A DNA stretch of 64,000 bases, from the NCBI GenBank assembly GCA_012934845.2, contig WNNJ02000628.1, positions 225,144 to 289,143 of the forward strand, given 5' to 3'. Below are positions 10,387 to 20,356 of this stretch, one piece after another. Source of the stretch: Pomphorhynchus laevis (Eukaryota > Acanthocephala > Palaeacanthocephala > Echinorhynchida > Pomphorhynchidae). Within the stretch, counting starts at the first letter, position 1, and each line of letters opens with the position of its first letter. The position numbers were made by a program, and so were the translations under genes. The notes under the pieces are model-generated. The model was not told the DNA's origin and ran no database searches. It worked only from the letters and a program-made list of their open reading frames with translations.

Positions 10387-11345
10387 CGAAAAAGGCCGTT
10401 CTAACCGCTAATTATACAAGACAACACATTAACTTGTCTTGATCCGCATGTCTTATCCAACTGTTGACCAAAACTTTGAATTGGCTTAGTGATGATGCAG
10501 CCACAATGCCATGTGGTAATGAGTTCCACAACTTTAACGCTCTGTGTAACAATCTCTATACCATTGTATACCACTCAATTTGCATTGTGCACAATATAAG
10601 TGAATGGCCACTATGACTTTGTCGGACATTCATTTCAGTACAGTCGCTTGGGTATCTATCCTCTTTACTATATGCCACATCGTGACCATATCCAGAACGA
10701 GTAGTCGTCTGCATTGATATCAGACCCTTCGAAGTTAATTGCTTATTATAACTAATACTTTCACCACCTCGAATGAGTTTGCTGTCACGCAGTAGAAATT
10801 TCTCTAGGTATCTCATTTCGCCTGTCGTGGAAGGGAACGACGCTCGTATAGCATATTCATGTGAGGACGAACTAGCGCGTTGTAAAGCCGAACATAACGG
10901 TGTATATATACTGACAAAAACGGTTTTTAATCAAATAAATCATCTTTATCGAGGAACTAAAACGTTTATCAGTAGCCATTATAGTTTCTAGTGTCGATTG
11001 CATAAGTATGCCAAGATCACAAACTTGATTAGTCGAAATAATTCTACAAAACCGGATTCAATAAAAAGAAAAAACCAAGAACCTGCCAAGCAGTGTGTGA
11101 GCACTTTAAAATTTTAATACTAGGCCGGTGATAACACTTCACGTATGAACCCTATCAATATAACGCTGTAAGCGGATAAGGTCTTTTTCAGATAGGACCT
11201 CACACCATATTTTATGTCGTCAGCAAAAGCTAAACAAGGATAGTGAAGTTAAGTCAGTAGACTTTTCATAAACATATTAAACGATAAAGATCCTAGTAAA
11301 GTACACAGAGGAACTCCTGAAGTAATTAAAGGTGGTAAGGATAAT
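10387..11345 (-). mobile_element. CR1-like LINE fragment with RT active site
   Basis: Minus-strand frames read SGVPL..LLG (RT motif B), then FADDIK (catalytic motif C, near 11,220-11,235), then an ALQRASSSSHEYAIRASFP-type thumb region and a short tail. Several frameshifts separate these pieces. It is 5'-truncated near 11,345. Confidence 0.7.
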
Positions 11346-11434
11346 ATACTACTAATACATAATTATTATAACTAGAACGTCAATGAACACAGCTCATATG
11401 GACACCTTCACAAATTAGAAATTAAAACGAAAAA

Positions 11435-11707
11435 TTATGAAAAAGCAAATACCAAAATACAATAAATCTTGAAATCAGTAATGATTAAGGCAAATAAAAA
11501 AGAACAAAAAACCCAAAGCAACGACTTGAGAGATTTTCGAAAATCTCTCAAGCAGAAATATCTCCCAACAGGAATAACTAAAGCTGCGAAATTCAAGCAT
11601 TTCTTCTTTCTCCATGGTTTGCGCTGCAGCATAAATTGATGACCGCGTAATCTTGAGTTATTACGACTAGTAGATTGCGTCTTTATAGGATTATCGTGGT
11701 ATCTCAT
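11435..11707 (-). mobile_element. CR1-like LINE C-terminal fragment
   Basis: The minus frame contains SRNNSRLRGHQF, the NSRLRGH signature of the CR1 C-terminal region, also seen in the LINE at 45.5-48.9 kb (NRLRGHHL). It is a short fossil next to family A DNA. Confidence 0.55.
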
Positions 11708-11752
11708 TGCCTGCCGTACACGGACAAGGTCGTTAGCTTCTCACACATAAGC

Positions 11753-12097
11753 TACTTCAAGTCGACCCTGGAAACTTCTCGATATCCCTATTCTCTGCAC
11801 AGCCTTACTCAATTCTTCACTATTTTCACTTACTCTTAACAATTTCTCTCCCGATGATCTCTGCATTCTGTTTGATTCTGAACTTACGTCAGTCATCAAT
11901 AACCTTCTGCGTAGTCGACTCCGACGTTCCCAGCGCTTGCGCCATGCTCCCTGGTTCGATTCTGACTGTAGTCCTTCTAAGCGTCGACTCCGTCACTCTT
12001 TTCCTTGTATAATCGATTTCTTAAACGTTCTCCCAACTCACTCCCTCGAAATCTGCGTGATTCCTACTTTTCTCTACGCCGTTCACATCTCATTCTT
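11753..12097 (+). mobile_element. LINE family A, + copy, left half (right half at 28,663-30,560)
   Basis: This matches 31,160-31,505 of another family A copy almost base for base (end of the APE domain and the linker, with RHAPWFDSD). The match stops at CATCTCATTCTT. The continuation expected in that copy, TATATATACTAAACGTACTC, appears (as TATACATACTAAACG) only at about 28,663. The two segments are therefore halves of one insertion, split by about 16.5 kb of later arrivals. Confidence 0.8.
12083..12097. repeat. Target-site duplication of RLE element A (left; partner 15,081-15,095)
   Basis: TCACATCTCATTCTT occurs at both ends of element A, immediately outside its poly(A) tail on the left and its 5' end on the right. 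The bases come from LINE family A, as the uninterrupted copy near 31,484 shows. Confidence 0.85.
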
Positions 12098-15080
12098 TTT
12101 TTTTTTTTTTTTAAAGAAAAATTTTTATTTTCGTAAAACATACAAGAATGTGTCCAAAAGTAAAGAACTAAAGAATTCAAAAATCCAATCATAAGCTAAG
12201 TTATTTCTCTTTAATTCGAATCTTCCGGCTTTCGTGACATCTCTTCTGTTGATCGAAAATGATCGTGAATAGGTTTTCCATATGTAGAGCGTGGCGCTCT
12301 TAAACAGGCAGATGCAGCACGAGCTAAGGCAAATGAAATTTTCTCTCGTACATTTTTTATTATTTGAGGATATGGGAGTTCGCGTTTTGAGCTTAATTTT
12401 GACGCTATTTGCTTCATTATCCTATTAGATTCCTGACTTGATCCTCCTGAAGACGAAAAAATTAACGGACTGAAATGCGCCTGTTCTAAACTTAAAATTC
12501 GCTCTCCATACTTCGAAATTTTTCGTTTTTCATGGTATTCAAAGTCAGCCTTACACTCAGTTCGGGAGTTAGAGGGAGCATGTACATTAAATATTGCGAC
12601 ATCCAAAAATGTCCGCTCAAACCGGCTTCCGAATAGTCCACTACATACAACATCCAGACGCGCTTCTTTCGATATGCTTGTGCTATTGTTGTTAAAACGA
12701 TAATCAGATGGAACGGTTGCTAATACTGGTTCAACCTCCACGCCACTGCATATCCCGCTTAAGAGATGAGAAAATATATCCCTTACTTCATTATGCCTGA
12801 TAGATGGTAGCGCTCCGGTCTTGCACGAAAATGCATGATTGATAGTCATTTCTGAAGAACATATGCATTTTTTATTTTCTAATGCTCGCAAAGACCATCC
12901 ATAGCGACCTGCTAATGCATCGCTAAACTCATTGTTTGTAAGCCGAAACCCCTCGTGACGTAGAGGTAGGGAAGATAGCCACGATGAAGCTCCCTTGTAA
13001 CTAGCATGTGCCAATATCTTAAAGTAATCCGATGGTAGAGATTTTAGTATTAATTCTTTCCTCGATTTGGCTACATTTAATCTCATGTATGAAATATTTC
13101 TAGCTGTTTGAGTTTGAACATCCCTCAGGTTTTCTCCCGTATATCCGTCTCGATAGGTTTCGTACATTCTACGAGAATAATCGTACTCCAAGTCAGCGAT
13201 GTATTCCGGATCAACTAACCCAATGCCCCCTAGGGCATTGTGTCTGCGTACCGTGTCTGCATTTTGTCGCTAGGACCGACAAAATTTGCATCGTCTGCGT
13301 ACCATCGTTGAATCACGGATGGTAAACATTTTTGAATATGAAGGATGAGTGGTAGAGTCGAAACGGCAAATGCAGCCATGGCCAAAGGGTCACCTTGAGT
13401 GAAACCCTCTTTTGAAAATATCGGATCACTACCAGTAAACATTGTTGATGATTTTATGTATAAGTTCACTAGTATTGTTTCACGAAACGGACAAATGAAT
13501 TTTATGTTTGCTAATGTTAGACGTCGATTTACGGAATTAAAAGCGTTTGTTGCATCCACGGTCAGTAAGCCAAAGTCAACCCGAGAGTGAAAGGAATCTG
13601 ATAAGGAATGAACAGCGAATTCTATTCCGCTTCTCTGTGATGCGCACAATTGCACAGTTCCCATTACATCCTGAATATGTCCTCTAATTTTTCCTAAAAC
13701 GACTTTGCTAATTATCCGTCGTTCCACTTGTCCCACGCCAATTGGTCGTATACCTGCAGTCTTTTTTAAAGCTATAAGTCTACTCGCTACAAACGCACGC
13801 AAACTGTTAGGATTGATATGCTCCGAAGCTAATCGTATTGCAAATTCCGCTAGTGATGTTGCCAACTTCTTAGAGTGGATACCGAATCCAGTTAACATTC
13901 TCTTCCACATTATTGCATTTAAGCCTGAAGGTCCAGCGCCACCTTGAGTTCTCCTTGCTGCTGCAATGATTTCGTCTGCATCTATAGAATAAAATATGAC
14001 TGGATGATGACTAGTTACTCCCTCAACAAAATCCGATAGAATAGCACTCTGATCTATTTCAGCAGGGTAAGGGTGTAATTCTGCTAGCTTCTCTATTACA
14101 GTATTTGTACCAACTTTCGAATCGGGAGAAAGAATGGGTGAATCGTCTTTAAATTCTAGAAGTCTGGTTGCTGAAGCTACACATCCATTCTCCATTAGCC
14201 GAATGTAGTTTTTATGCCAATCAATCTTCTTAGTTTTCACATTGCAATGGGATGTTGTCTGCAACATCAATGCTTCTTCATATACACTTTTAAAGTCTTC
14301 CGCTTTCCAACTCTTTAAACGACGTTCAATGGTCTTTCTAGTGTAAGAGATCTTACGCGTTGGGATTTTTTGAAGGATACACTGTGAGAAAACCGTTGCT
14401 TTCATCAATGAGATTTGGCCATCATCTTTGTCATTTGCTATTAAATTGTAATAAGAAGAAAGAATATCTATAAATTCGTTACTCGCCGTACATATAGGAA
14501 GTTGCATGAGGTTGGGGCGCCAATTACATACCTTATAATATATGTATTCAATAGAAATACTGGGTGTCGTTATATTACTTACTGCCCTTGCCCGTGCTGT
14601 TGCATCGTTGTTTCGAAATGTAGATAAGGAATCTATTGAATGAACTTGGTCGTTGAATATGCTAGTCGGATCTGTATGTGTAGAATTTCGACATTGGATA
14701 GAATTCACATTGATAGACTCCGATTTGGGGAATATATTTTTAATTCGATTACGACAGCCTGGTGCTCTGCAATTCACACACGGGCTTGATTTTTTCGCAC
14801 ATCGACACCCACGACAAATGGCCGCTGCGCCGTTGCAATTACAACATCGTATTTCATCTGTTGGTTTTCCGCGAACCATTCTGCGTACTCCGGGATGTAC
14901 CCTGGACGTACGACTTTGAAATTGTATGTGTGTTAAAGTTGTTTGTTTAATCACTTGAGATTTGGAATGTATTGGAATCAATATCGGTGTATTGTATGCT
15001 ATTTTATTGTATGTTTATCAGAAACCAAATTTTTTTGGAATTGTGTATATTAATCTCTCAAACTTTTTTAGGTAAATAAA
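12098..15080 (-). mobile_element. CXC-RT-RLE non-LTR retrotransposon, copy A (2,983 bp, TSD 15 bp, poly(A) tail)
   Basis: The minus-strand element ends in a run of 15 A (T on the + strand, 12,098-12,112) and is flanked by a 15-bp duplication. It holds one broken ORF. Compared with copies C and D it lacks the stretch between the RT active site and the LGGIG motif. It entered LINE family A 15 bp from the (AAT)n tail of copy B, so it is among the later insertions in the nest. Confidence 0.85.
12211..14879 (-). pseudogene. Broken ORF of RLE element A
   Basis: Start chosen at ATG 14,879 (MVRGKP), aligned with M-P-K/R-G-x-P of the other copies; the open frame to 14,981 lacks an upstream ATG. In order it holds the cysteine cluster CCNCNG..CRGCRC..CVNC..C, RT motifs RPIGVGQVERRI, VDATNAFN, FTQGDPLAMAAF and YADDANFVG, then a break near 13,225. 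About 150 residues of thumb are missing. The frame resumes at LGGIGLVDPEY and runs through GASSWLSSLP, a CCHC finger (CICSSEMTINHAFSC), RHNEVRD, LDVVC and FLDVAIFN of the restriction-like endonuclease. Domain content is that of the complete copies minus the thumb, so it cannot be active as it stands. Confidence 0.8.
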
Positions 15081-15158
15081 TCACATCTCATTCTTATAAT
15101 AATAATAATTTTTTTTATTATTATTTTTTATTCCAAAATACTAATAATCACAACTGTA

Positions 15159-15176
15159 GGTTCCCGCAAATGGGCC
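15159..15176 (-). promoter_or_regulatory. Conserved 3'-UTR block of RLE elements, possible RT recognition hairpin
   Basis: On the minus strand GGCCCATTTGCGGGAACC; CCC and GGG can pair around ATTTGC. The same block lies before the ORF 3' end of copy H (42,941-42,956), and its core CAAATGGGCC is in copy D (about 20,312-20,321). Non-LTR RTs often bind a 3'-UTR structure, so this is a candidate; the role is inferred. Confidence 0.45.
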
Positions 15177-15229
15177 GATAGCTCACAAAGTCAAAACATT
15201 GATCCGTTATTATATTGTTTTATTAAATA

Positions 15230-16606
15230 TCAATCGAATTCTTGGTCCCCGAAATATCCGAATTCCTGCGATTGTATATTTGTGTGTTGAGCTCTTTTAC
15301 TATGTAGTTGCTCACGTATAGGTATTCGGGTAGCGCGTATACACATCGAAGCTGCTTGAGCCAGTGCAATGCTCACTCTAGACCTAATTATCGAGATACA
15401 TGCCGAATAACTGGTTTTGTGCCTTATTGCCTTTTGATGTGCGATCCATTTAAGTAACTTATGCGCTTCGAGACCAATTCCTCCAGCAGTTGAAAAGGTA
15501 AGTGGGATGAATATCGAGCGTTCAATCTCTACAATGCGCTGGGCATATTTTGCAATTTTCCTGTTCGCGTGGTATGTATGACTCATGGTCGGTGACTTCT
15601 CGATGTAGGAAGGTGCAAGTGTGTTAAATATACATACGTCCAAATAGGACCGCACCAATCCTCTACCGTAAATTCCACAGCATAATATGTCTGACCTTGC
15701 GTTCACATCTCTCGTTGTGGTTTCTACTTCAAAATGGTAATTGTTTGGTACGGGCCTCAAAACCGGTTCAAGCTCCACATCTTTACAAATGTCCCCTATT
15801 TTGTTGGCAATGACATTCCGTATTATATCATGTCTAATTATAGTTGTTCCTCCCGTCCGACATGAGAGAGCATGTGATGGATCAAGCAGTGAACCACACG
15901 CACAGCGCGCTTTACAATCTTTTAACGGCAAATTATATCTTACACATATGGCGTCTATAAATTGTTGTGTGTCAAGTACTGATTGATATATATTGTTTGG
16001 TCTTGTCGTTAGCCACGAAGAAGCTCCCTTTTCTGATGCATATGCTATTAGACATTTCATCCTTTCATCTAATAATTCTACCGTATGTACAACTTTGCGT
16101 TTAGTATCTAGTTTAGCTTCATTATAAATTTGTTCACTTATTTGTCTTTGTAAAGTTGTTAGTTCTTGCCCTTTAATACCACGCAAGATGGGTCGCATTG
16201 CATCGGGGTAAGGAAATAAGTTAGGTCGCCATTTGATGCATTCATCAAAAAAATTCTGTGTTTGGCTTCGATTATCGAAATGATTAATTTCATTTTCTTG
16301 ACTGACAGGGATATACTGAGAGCAGCGTGGTGTATCCTTTTGCAGCAATTGGGCTACTTCAACGTGCACTGGTATATAATCTACATCCTTCTGTATATCA
16401 CGAGTGTTCTCTCCAAATGTGATTGGCTCCGCATCAGAAGTCAAAGGCATCGTCTGTGGTCCTATATGTACGCAATTGCTACATTCGGGTGCACGGCAAT
16501 TCGTGCAAGGAATTCCTGTCTTCGCACATCTGCAACCTTTGCACTTTGCAGACGGACCATTGCATCCACAGCACAACCGTCGATCAGACGGTTTTCCTTT
16601 CGGCAT
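15230..16606 (-). CDS. RT-less CXC + restriction-like endonuclease protein (copy B)
   Basis: From ATG 16,606 (MPKGKPSDRR) the frame is open for 458 codons plus stop. Residues ~10-45 are the cysteine cluster CCGCNG..CKGCRC..CTNC..C. A short RWRPNL-type block follows (KWRPNLFPYP), then the frame jumps to the region after the thumb: GASSWLTTRP, a CCHC finger (CACGSLLDPSHALSC), RHDIIRN (in place of RHN), the endonuclease core RSDILCC..SYLDVCIFN and the SY..Y..RKIAKY tail. Everything from RT motif 1 to the thumb is gone, yet the frame is kept. It could be a recent in-frame deletion, a non-autonomous element or a protein kept for DNA binding and cutting; sequence alone cannot decide. The His-Asp for His-Asn change may affect the nuclease. 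Confidence 0.8.
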   Translation of the reverse strand: MPKGKPSDRRLCCGCNGPSAKCKGCRCAKTGIPCTNCRAPECSNCVHIGPQTMPLTSDAEPITFGENTRDIQKDVDYIPVHVEVAQLLQKDTPRCSQYIPVSQENEINHFDNRSQTQNFFDECIKWRPNLFPYPDAMRPILRGIKGQELTTLQRQISEQIYNEAKLDTKRKVVHTVELLDERMKCLIAYASEKGASSWLTTRPNNIYQSVLDTQQFIDAICVRYNLPLKDCKARCACGSLLDPSHALSCRTGGTTIIRHDIIRNVIANKIGDICKDVELEPVLRPVPNNYHFEVETTTRDVNARSDILCCGIYGRGLVRSYLDVCIFNTLAPSYIEKSPTMSHTYHANRKIAKYAQRIVEIERSIFIPLTFSTAGGIGLEAHKLLKWIAHQKAIRHKTSYSACISIIRSRVSIALAQAASMCIRATRIPIREQLHSKRAQHTNIQSQEFGYFGDQEFD

Positions 16607-16956
16607 GTGTTTTTGAGCGAGACGAACCGAAGAATGTATTAGTATAATAAGTTGTGTGTTTAAGATTGATAAAGGAGTTTCGGTGTTCACTATATCGGCT
16701 GATCTGGCGATATCGTTAAGTATAGCCACGTACAACACGCTCTTCAAGGCCGATTAATTTAGCAATTTCTTCGATTGAATGTATTTAGGATTGTTGTATT
16801 TACTTTAGATTGTATTGTATGTTTATCAGAAACTGTAATTTGCTAGAACAGTTATAAATTTTCTTTATAATAATAATAATTTTTTTTTTATTTTTTATTT
16901 TTTATTTTTTAAATAATTGATAAATTAATAATAATACATTTATGATTTGTCATGTT

Positions 16957-19900
16957 TTACAATTCTAGCGTCTGGCTACAAACGCCCTGCATGGACATTA
17001 ATACTACTCGAGCCATCATTCTCGACAAACGGCATCTGTATGTGTGTATTATCTCGGCGTAATTCTGTGGTCCTTGCAAAGCATGCATTGATGCTACCTT
17101 TTTTAACACAGTGTTAGCCGCGTTTCCCAATCCACCCGTTGTTGACATAACAAATGGATGAAAATGAGCCCGCTCAATTCTGTTTATACGTTCTTTGTAT
17201 TTGCCATTCTTCCTTTCCTCGTGATATACAAAGGGATTTGACATGTGACTCGTTGCATACGATGGAGCAAAACTATTAAAAATGCAAATGTCCAGGAAGG
17301 ACCGCTCCGTCACATGTCCGAATAGGCCGTTACACACAATGTCTGCCCTTGCATTACGATCCCTAGTCGTCGATGTTGCTTCAAATGACGTGGTCTCGGG
17401 TACATTCTGTAATATTGGTTCTTGGATTACCCTTCGACATACTTTTTGAATTTGATTCGCAAGTTCACTCTTAATGCTATTGTGGCGTACAAATGTCATT
17501 CCTCCAGTTCTGCAAGACAGTATATGTGCGACTTCATTGCTTTTACCGCATTCACACCTTCCATGATTCGAGGTTTGCCAGTCATAACGAGCTAACAGAG
17601 CATCGTGAAACTCGCGAGTATTAAGGAACAAATCTTTAGCTCCGTGATTACTGCTGAGCCACGCCGAAGCTCCACTTTTGCTCGCGTTTTCAAAAATTGT
17701 AAATAGATCTCTGGGTGATAATTCTATTATACTTTGCCTGTATCGTACTGTCTCTCTCTTGTTACATTCTTTGATTTCTTTGTATATTTGCTTCTGCTGG
17801 GTTTCCAAGTCATCACCTATTAGACCTTTCATTGCGGGATTACAAATCTTGACCGAGTTTTCATACTCTGAACCGCACGTTCTTAATTGGTTTATGATTC
17901 CCAGCCCTCCAAAACGATTCGGGAGTGATATTATCATCTCAGCTTCGTTGTCCTGACCTATGTATCCCAGCATTTCAGGTAGTACATCATTGAACAGCTT
18001 AGAGTGGAATGGCTTTAACCACGCTTGTTGCATATAGCACGTACGTTCAATATACGATAATTTGGGTTGTATCGCCTTTGTTAGAAGTAGATAGCTAGCG
18101 AAAGCCTCCTGAGTGCTAACGCTTTGTAGTTTATCTAAAGTATTCTTCCATTTCTCAACTAAATCTGAACATTTGTTGTGCACAAAATCATATTCTCCAA
18201 TAAAACTTCCTAGATATTTAACTCCATCCTTCCTCATAGCAACTCCTTGTTGAGTTAAAGCAACTGCAGCATTTTCAACTAAATCTTTATGAGCTAATAG
18301 TGTACACTTCCGGGGATTGATGAAGTATCCAAAGGATGGACCACATCTCTGTAGCTCTTTCCATATTTTTTCCAATTCTGCTATTGTGCCGACGCATCCC
18401 CCGTCATCAGCATACCAAACGTGTTTCGCACCCGGCGCCACTTCCTTTAAACGGTTGATCAGAGGAATGGACGCCAGGGCAAAAGCTGCCATTGCTAGAG
18501 GATCACCCTGCGTAAAGCCTTCGGCGGAGTGTAGTACCGTACCATTCACGACCAGATCGGATGTGCGTCCATATGTGTTATGTAGGATTTTATCCAGGGA
18601 TGGACAAATATATTTTATATTTCTGAGTGCCAGATTTCTGTTTATTTGGTTGAATGCATTTTTCGCGTCTATCAGGAGTATACATGAGTCTGGTGTCTTT
18701 TCAAATGCCTCTCGCATTGTGTGAACCGCCACTTCCGTTCCACATCGCTGACCCGCACAAAGTTGAAAATTGTTACAAACAGAAGTGATATCTTTGGATA
18801 CGTGGTTCAGTACTACTCGTCCAATGATTCTTCGTAATGTTTCTCCAATTCCAACTGGCCTCACTCCTGGGTTCTTATCAAGAGGTACGAGGCGGCTGAC
18901 TGTGTATGCATCTAATCGTATCGGATCAATTGTGTCCATCGCTATTTTGATTGTAAATTCGCATATTTGGATAGCCAACTTGCTAGATGCATTTCCATGA
19001 TGTGTCAGAAAGTTTTTCCAGCCATCCGCGTCGACTCCAGACGGACCAGCAGATCCCGTTGTAATCCTCGCTGCATGGATAATGTCAGCTGGAGTCAGGT
19101 CACTGAATCTTACGTCATAGTGTTCAACCCTGCCTTCTACATCGCCTTGTAGTACGAATTCTTCATTAACAGGTTCAGGTGTAGGATGAAGATCTTTAAG
19201 AATTGATAACACGGTTTGGTTGTCTATAATACTGTCTAAATCAAGAACACCTCGATTTTCTTTTGTATCTAGTGTCCGTGAAGCTTTACCTATCTTGCAA
19301 TTTCGAACCAAGTTAATAATCCTCTTTATTTCGCATTTGGTTTTTCGACTTCCTAATTTAATTGAGTGATATTTCATTTTTTGTAAATATTCCGCTTCAG
19401 CCATGAGTTTTAGCAGATCATTATTTCTCCAAAGTGTGATTCTTCGCGCCAACGTTTTTCTTATAAAACTTGTCTTGCGACTTGGAATGCGTTGTAGAAT
19501 TAGCTGGCACATTACCGTCGCCTGTTTTAGAGGATCGTAGTCAGTTCGCTTGTCGGTATTAAAGTGCGCGAAGCATTCAGTTAACATATCGATAAATTCC
19601 TTACTATCATTACAAATTGGTAAATCCATTAAATTTGGTATCCAATGCTTTAAATTATTGAATAATGTGTCGATTATATTTGCGGAGTTCTGGTGACTTA
19701 ATGATCCAAAAATATGTCCGATAGCTTGTGATTGGTTTCTTGAATCGATTTGGGATCTTAGCGTTTTTTGAGATAAAGCTGCATCTACATCTGTGGTGGC
19801 AACGATTGAGTCATTCGAGTTGTGGGTTAGACAAGGATCAACTAGTTTGCGTGTACAGTGTGGGGCTACACAGTTTAAACATTGTTTCTTTGATTTTGCA

Positions 19901-19980
19901 CAAGGACACCGAATACAACGGGCGGCACTTGAATTACAGTTGCAACATTTGGGTATTGAGGAAGGAACACCGCGCGGCAT
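16957..19980 (-). CDS. Retrotransposon protein: CXC cysteine cluster, reverse transcriptase, R2-type restriction-like endonuclease (copy C)
   Basis: Start set at ATG 19,980 (MPRGVP), 1,007 aa; upstream codons to 20,025 begin with TTG and hold no conserved residues. Order of parts: cysteine cluster CCNCNS..CIRCPC..CLNC..C (~10-45); HWIPNLMDLP block; RT with RPVGIGETLRRIIGR, LIDAKNAFNQINR (motif A), GFTQGDPLAMAAF (motif B) and WYADDGG (motif C, ~522); GGLGIIN; GASAWLSS; CECGKSNEVAHILSC finger (CX1CX7HX3C, ~805); RHNSIKS (~830); nuclease core ADIVCNG (~877) and FLDICIFN; KNGKYKERI. CCHC plus R/KHN plus PD-(D/E)XK is the restriction-like endonuclease of the R2/CRE/NeSL/R4 group. That group cuts its target and primes reverse transcription there. 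The N-terminal CXC in place of CCHH/Myb fingers is unusual. All catalytic residues I can identify are present. Confidence 0.88.
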   Translation of the reverse strand: MPRGVPSSIPKCCNCNSSAARCIRCPCAKSKKQCLNCVAPHCTRKLVDPCLTHNSNDSIVATTDVDAALSQKTLRSQIDSRNQSQAIGHIFGSLSHQNSANIIDTLFNNLKHWIPNLMDLPICNDSKEFIDMLTECFAHFNTDKRTDYDPLKQATVMCQLILQRIPSRKTSFIRKTLARRITLWRNNDLLKLMAEAEYLQKMKYHSIKLGSRKTKCEIKRIINLVRNCKIGKASRTLDTKENRGVLDLDSIIDNQTVLSILKDLHPTPEPVNEEFVLQGDVEGRVEHYDVRFSDLTPADIIHAARITTGSAGPSGVDADGWKNFLTHHGNASSKLAIQICEFTIKIAMDTIDPIRLDAYTVSRLVPLDKNPGVRPVGIGETLRRIIGRVVLNHVSKDITSVCNNFQLCAGQRCGTEVAVHTMREAFEKTPDSCILLIDAKNAFNQINRNLALRNIKYICPSLDKILHNTYGRTSDLVVNGTVLHSAEGFTQGDPLAMAAFALASIPLINRLKEVAPGAKHVWYADDGGCVGTIAELEKIWKELQRCGPSFGYFINPRKCTLLAHKDLVENAAVALTQQGVAMRKDGVKYLGSFIGEYDFVHNKCSDLVEKWKNTLDKLQSVSTQEAFASYLLLTKAIQPKLSYIERTCYMQQAWLKPFHSKLFNDVLPEMLGYIGQDNEAEMIISLPNRFGGLGIINQLRTCGSEYENSVKICNPAMKGLIGDDLETQQKQIYKEIKECNKRETVRYRQSIIELSPRDLFTIFENASKSGASAWLSSNHGAKDLFLNTREFHDALLARYDWQTSNHGRCECGKSNEVAHILSCRTGGMTFVRHNSIKSELANQIQKVCRRVIQEPILQNVPETTSFEATSTTRDRNARADIVCNGLFGHVTERSFLDICIFNSFAPSYATSHMSNPFVYHEERKNGKYKERINRIERAHFHPFVMSTTGGLGNAANTVLKKVASMHALQGPQNYAEIIHTYRCRLSRMMARVVLMSMQGVCSQTLEL

Positions 19981-20039
19981 GATGATAATAATATGTGTCA
20001 GATTATCCTTTTGTATTATTACCAAAATAATAATAATAA

Positions 20040-20165
20040 TCTTGTAATCGAATTTATCTTGTAATCGAATTTATCGTTCTTCTATAATCGTTCTTCGAAA
20101 TAATTTATCGTTCTTCGAAATAATCGTTCTTCTATAATCGTTCTTCTATAATCGTTCTTTGTATG
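20040..20165 (-). repeat. 5'-UTR tandem 14-mers of RLE copy C
   Basis: ATAATCGTTCTTCT and variants are repeated on the + strand (AGAAGAACGATTAT on the element strand). The same repeat lies in front of copy D (23,635-23,790). Variable tandem repeats in a retrotransposon 5' UTR often act as promoter monomers; here that is inference. Confidence 0.75.
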
Positions 20166-20356
20166 TTATTTTATTGTATGTTATTTTATCTCAAATGTAA
20201 GTACTTTAATAATCAATTCTTTTTTTAACGTTTATCACTATTATAATAATAATAATAATAATTTAATGAAAACTGATTTATTGAGAAATTTACAATGATG
20301 ATTGTTACTCTCAAATGGGCCGTAATGTTTATAAATGTTTAAACAAACAAGTTTTC

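Larger units (their letters stand above)
15096..16865 (-). mobile_element. CXC-RT-RLE retrotransposon, copy B (internally deleted, RT missing)
   Basis: Bounded on both sides by CTTATAATAATAATAATTTTTT-like tracts. The 5' region shares TTGTATGTTTATCAGAAAC with copy A. The 3' UTR carries the conserved GGTTCCCGCAAATGGGCC block (+ strand). Total length is about 1.77 kb against about 3.4 kb for full copies. Confidence 0.8.
16866..20235 (-). mobile_element. CXC-RT-RLE retrotransposon, copy C (looks complete)
   Basis: The 3' end is an A-rich tail, then TTATTATTATTATAA (minus) joined to the 5' end of copy B. The 5' region holds 14-bp repeats (20,040-20,165) and TTATTTTATTGTATG. One open ORF, no breaks seen. 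Confidence 0.8.

Noticed and set aside
13399-14950. Plus-strand frames opposite the RLE elements (also 15.7-16.6, 17.7-20.0 and 20.3-23.4 kb)
   Set aside because: Shadow frames of the real minus-strand ORFs; no independent codon or domain signal.
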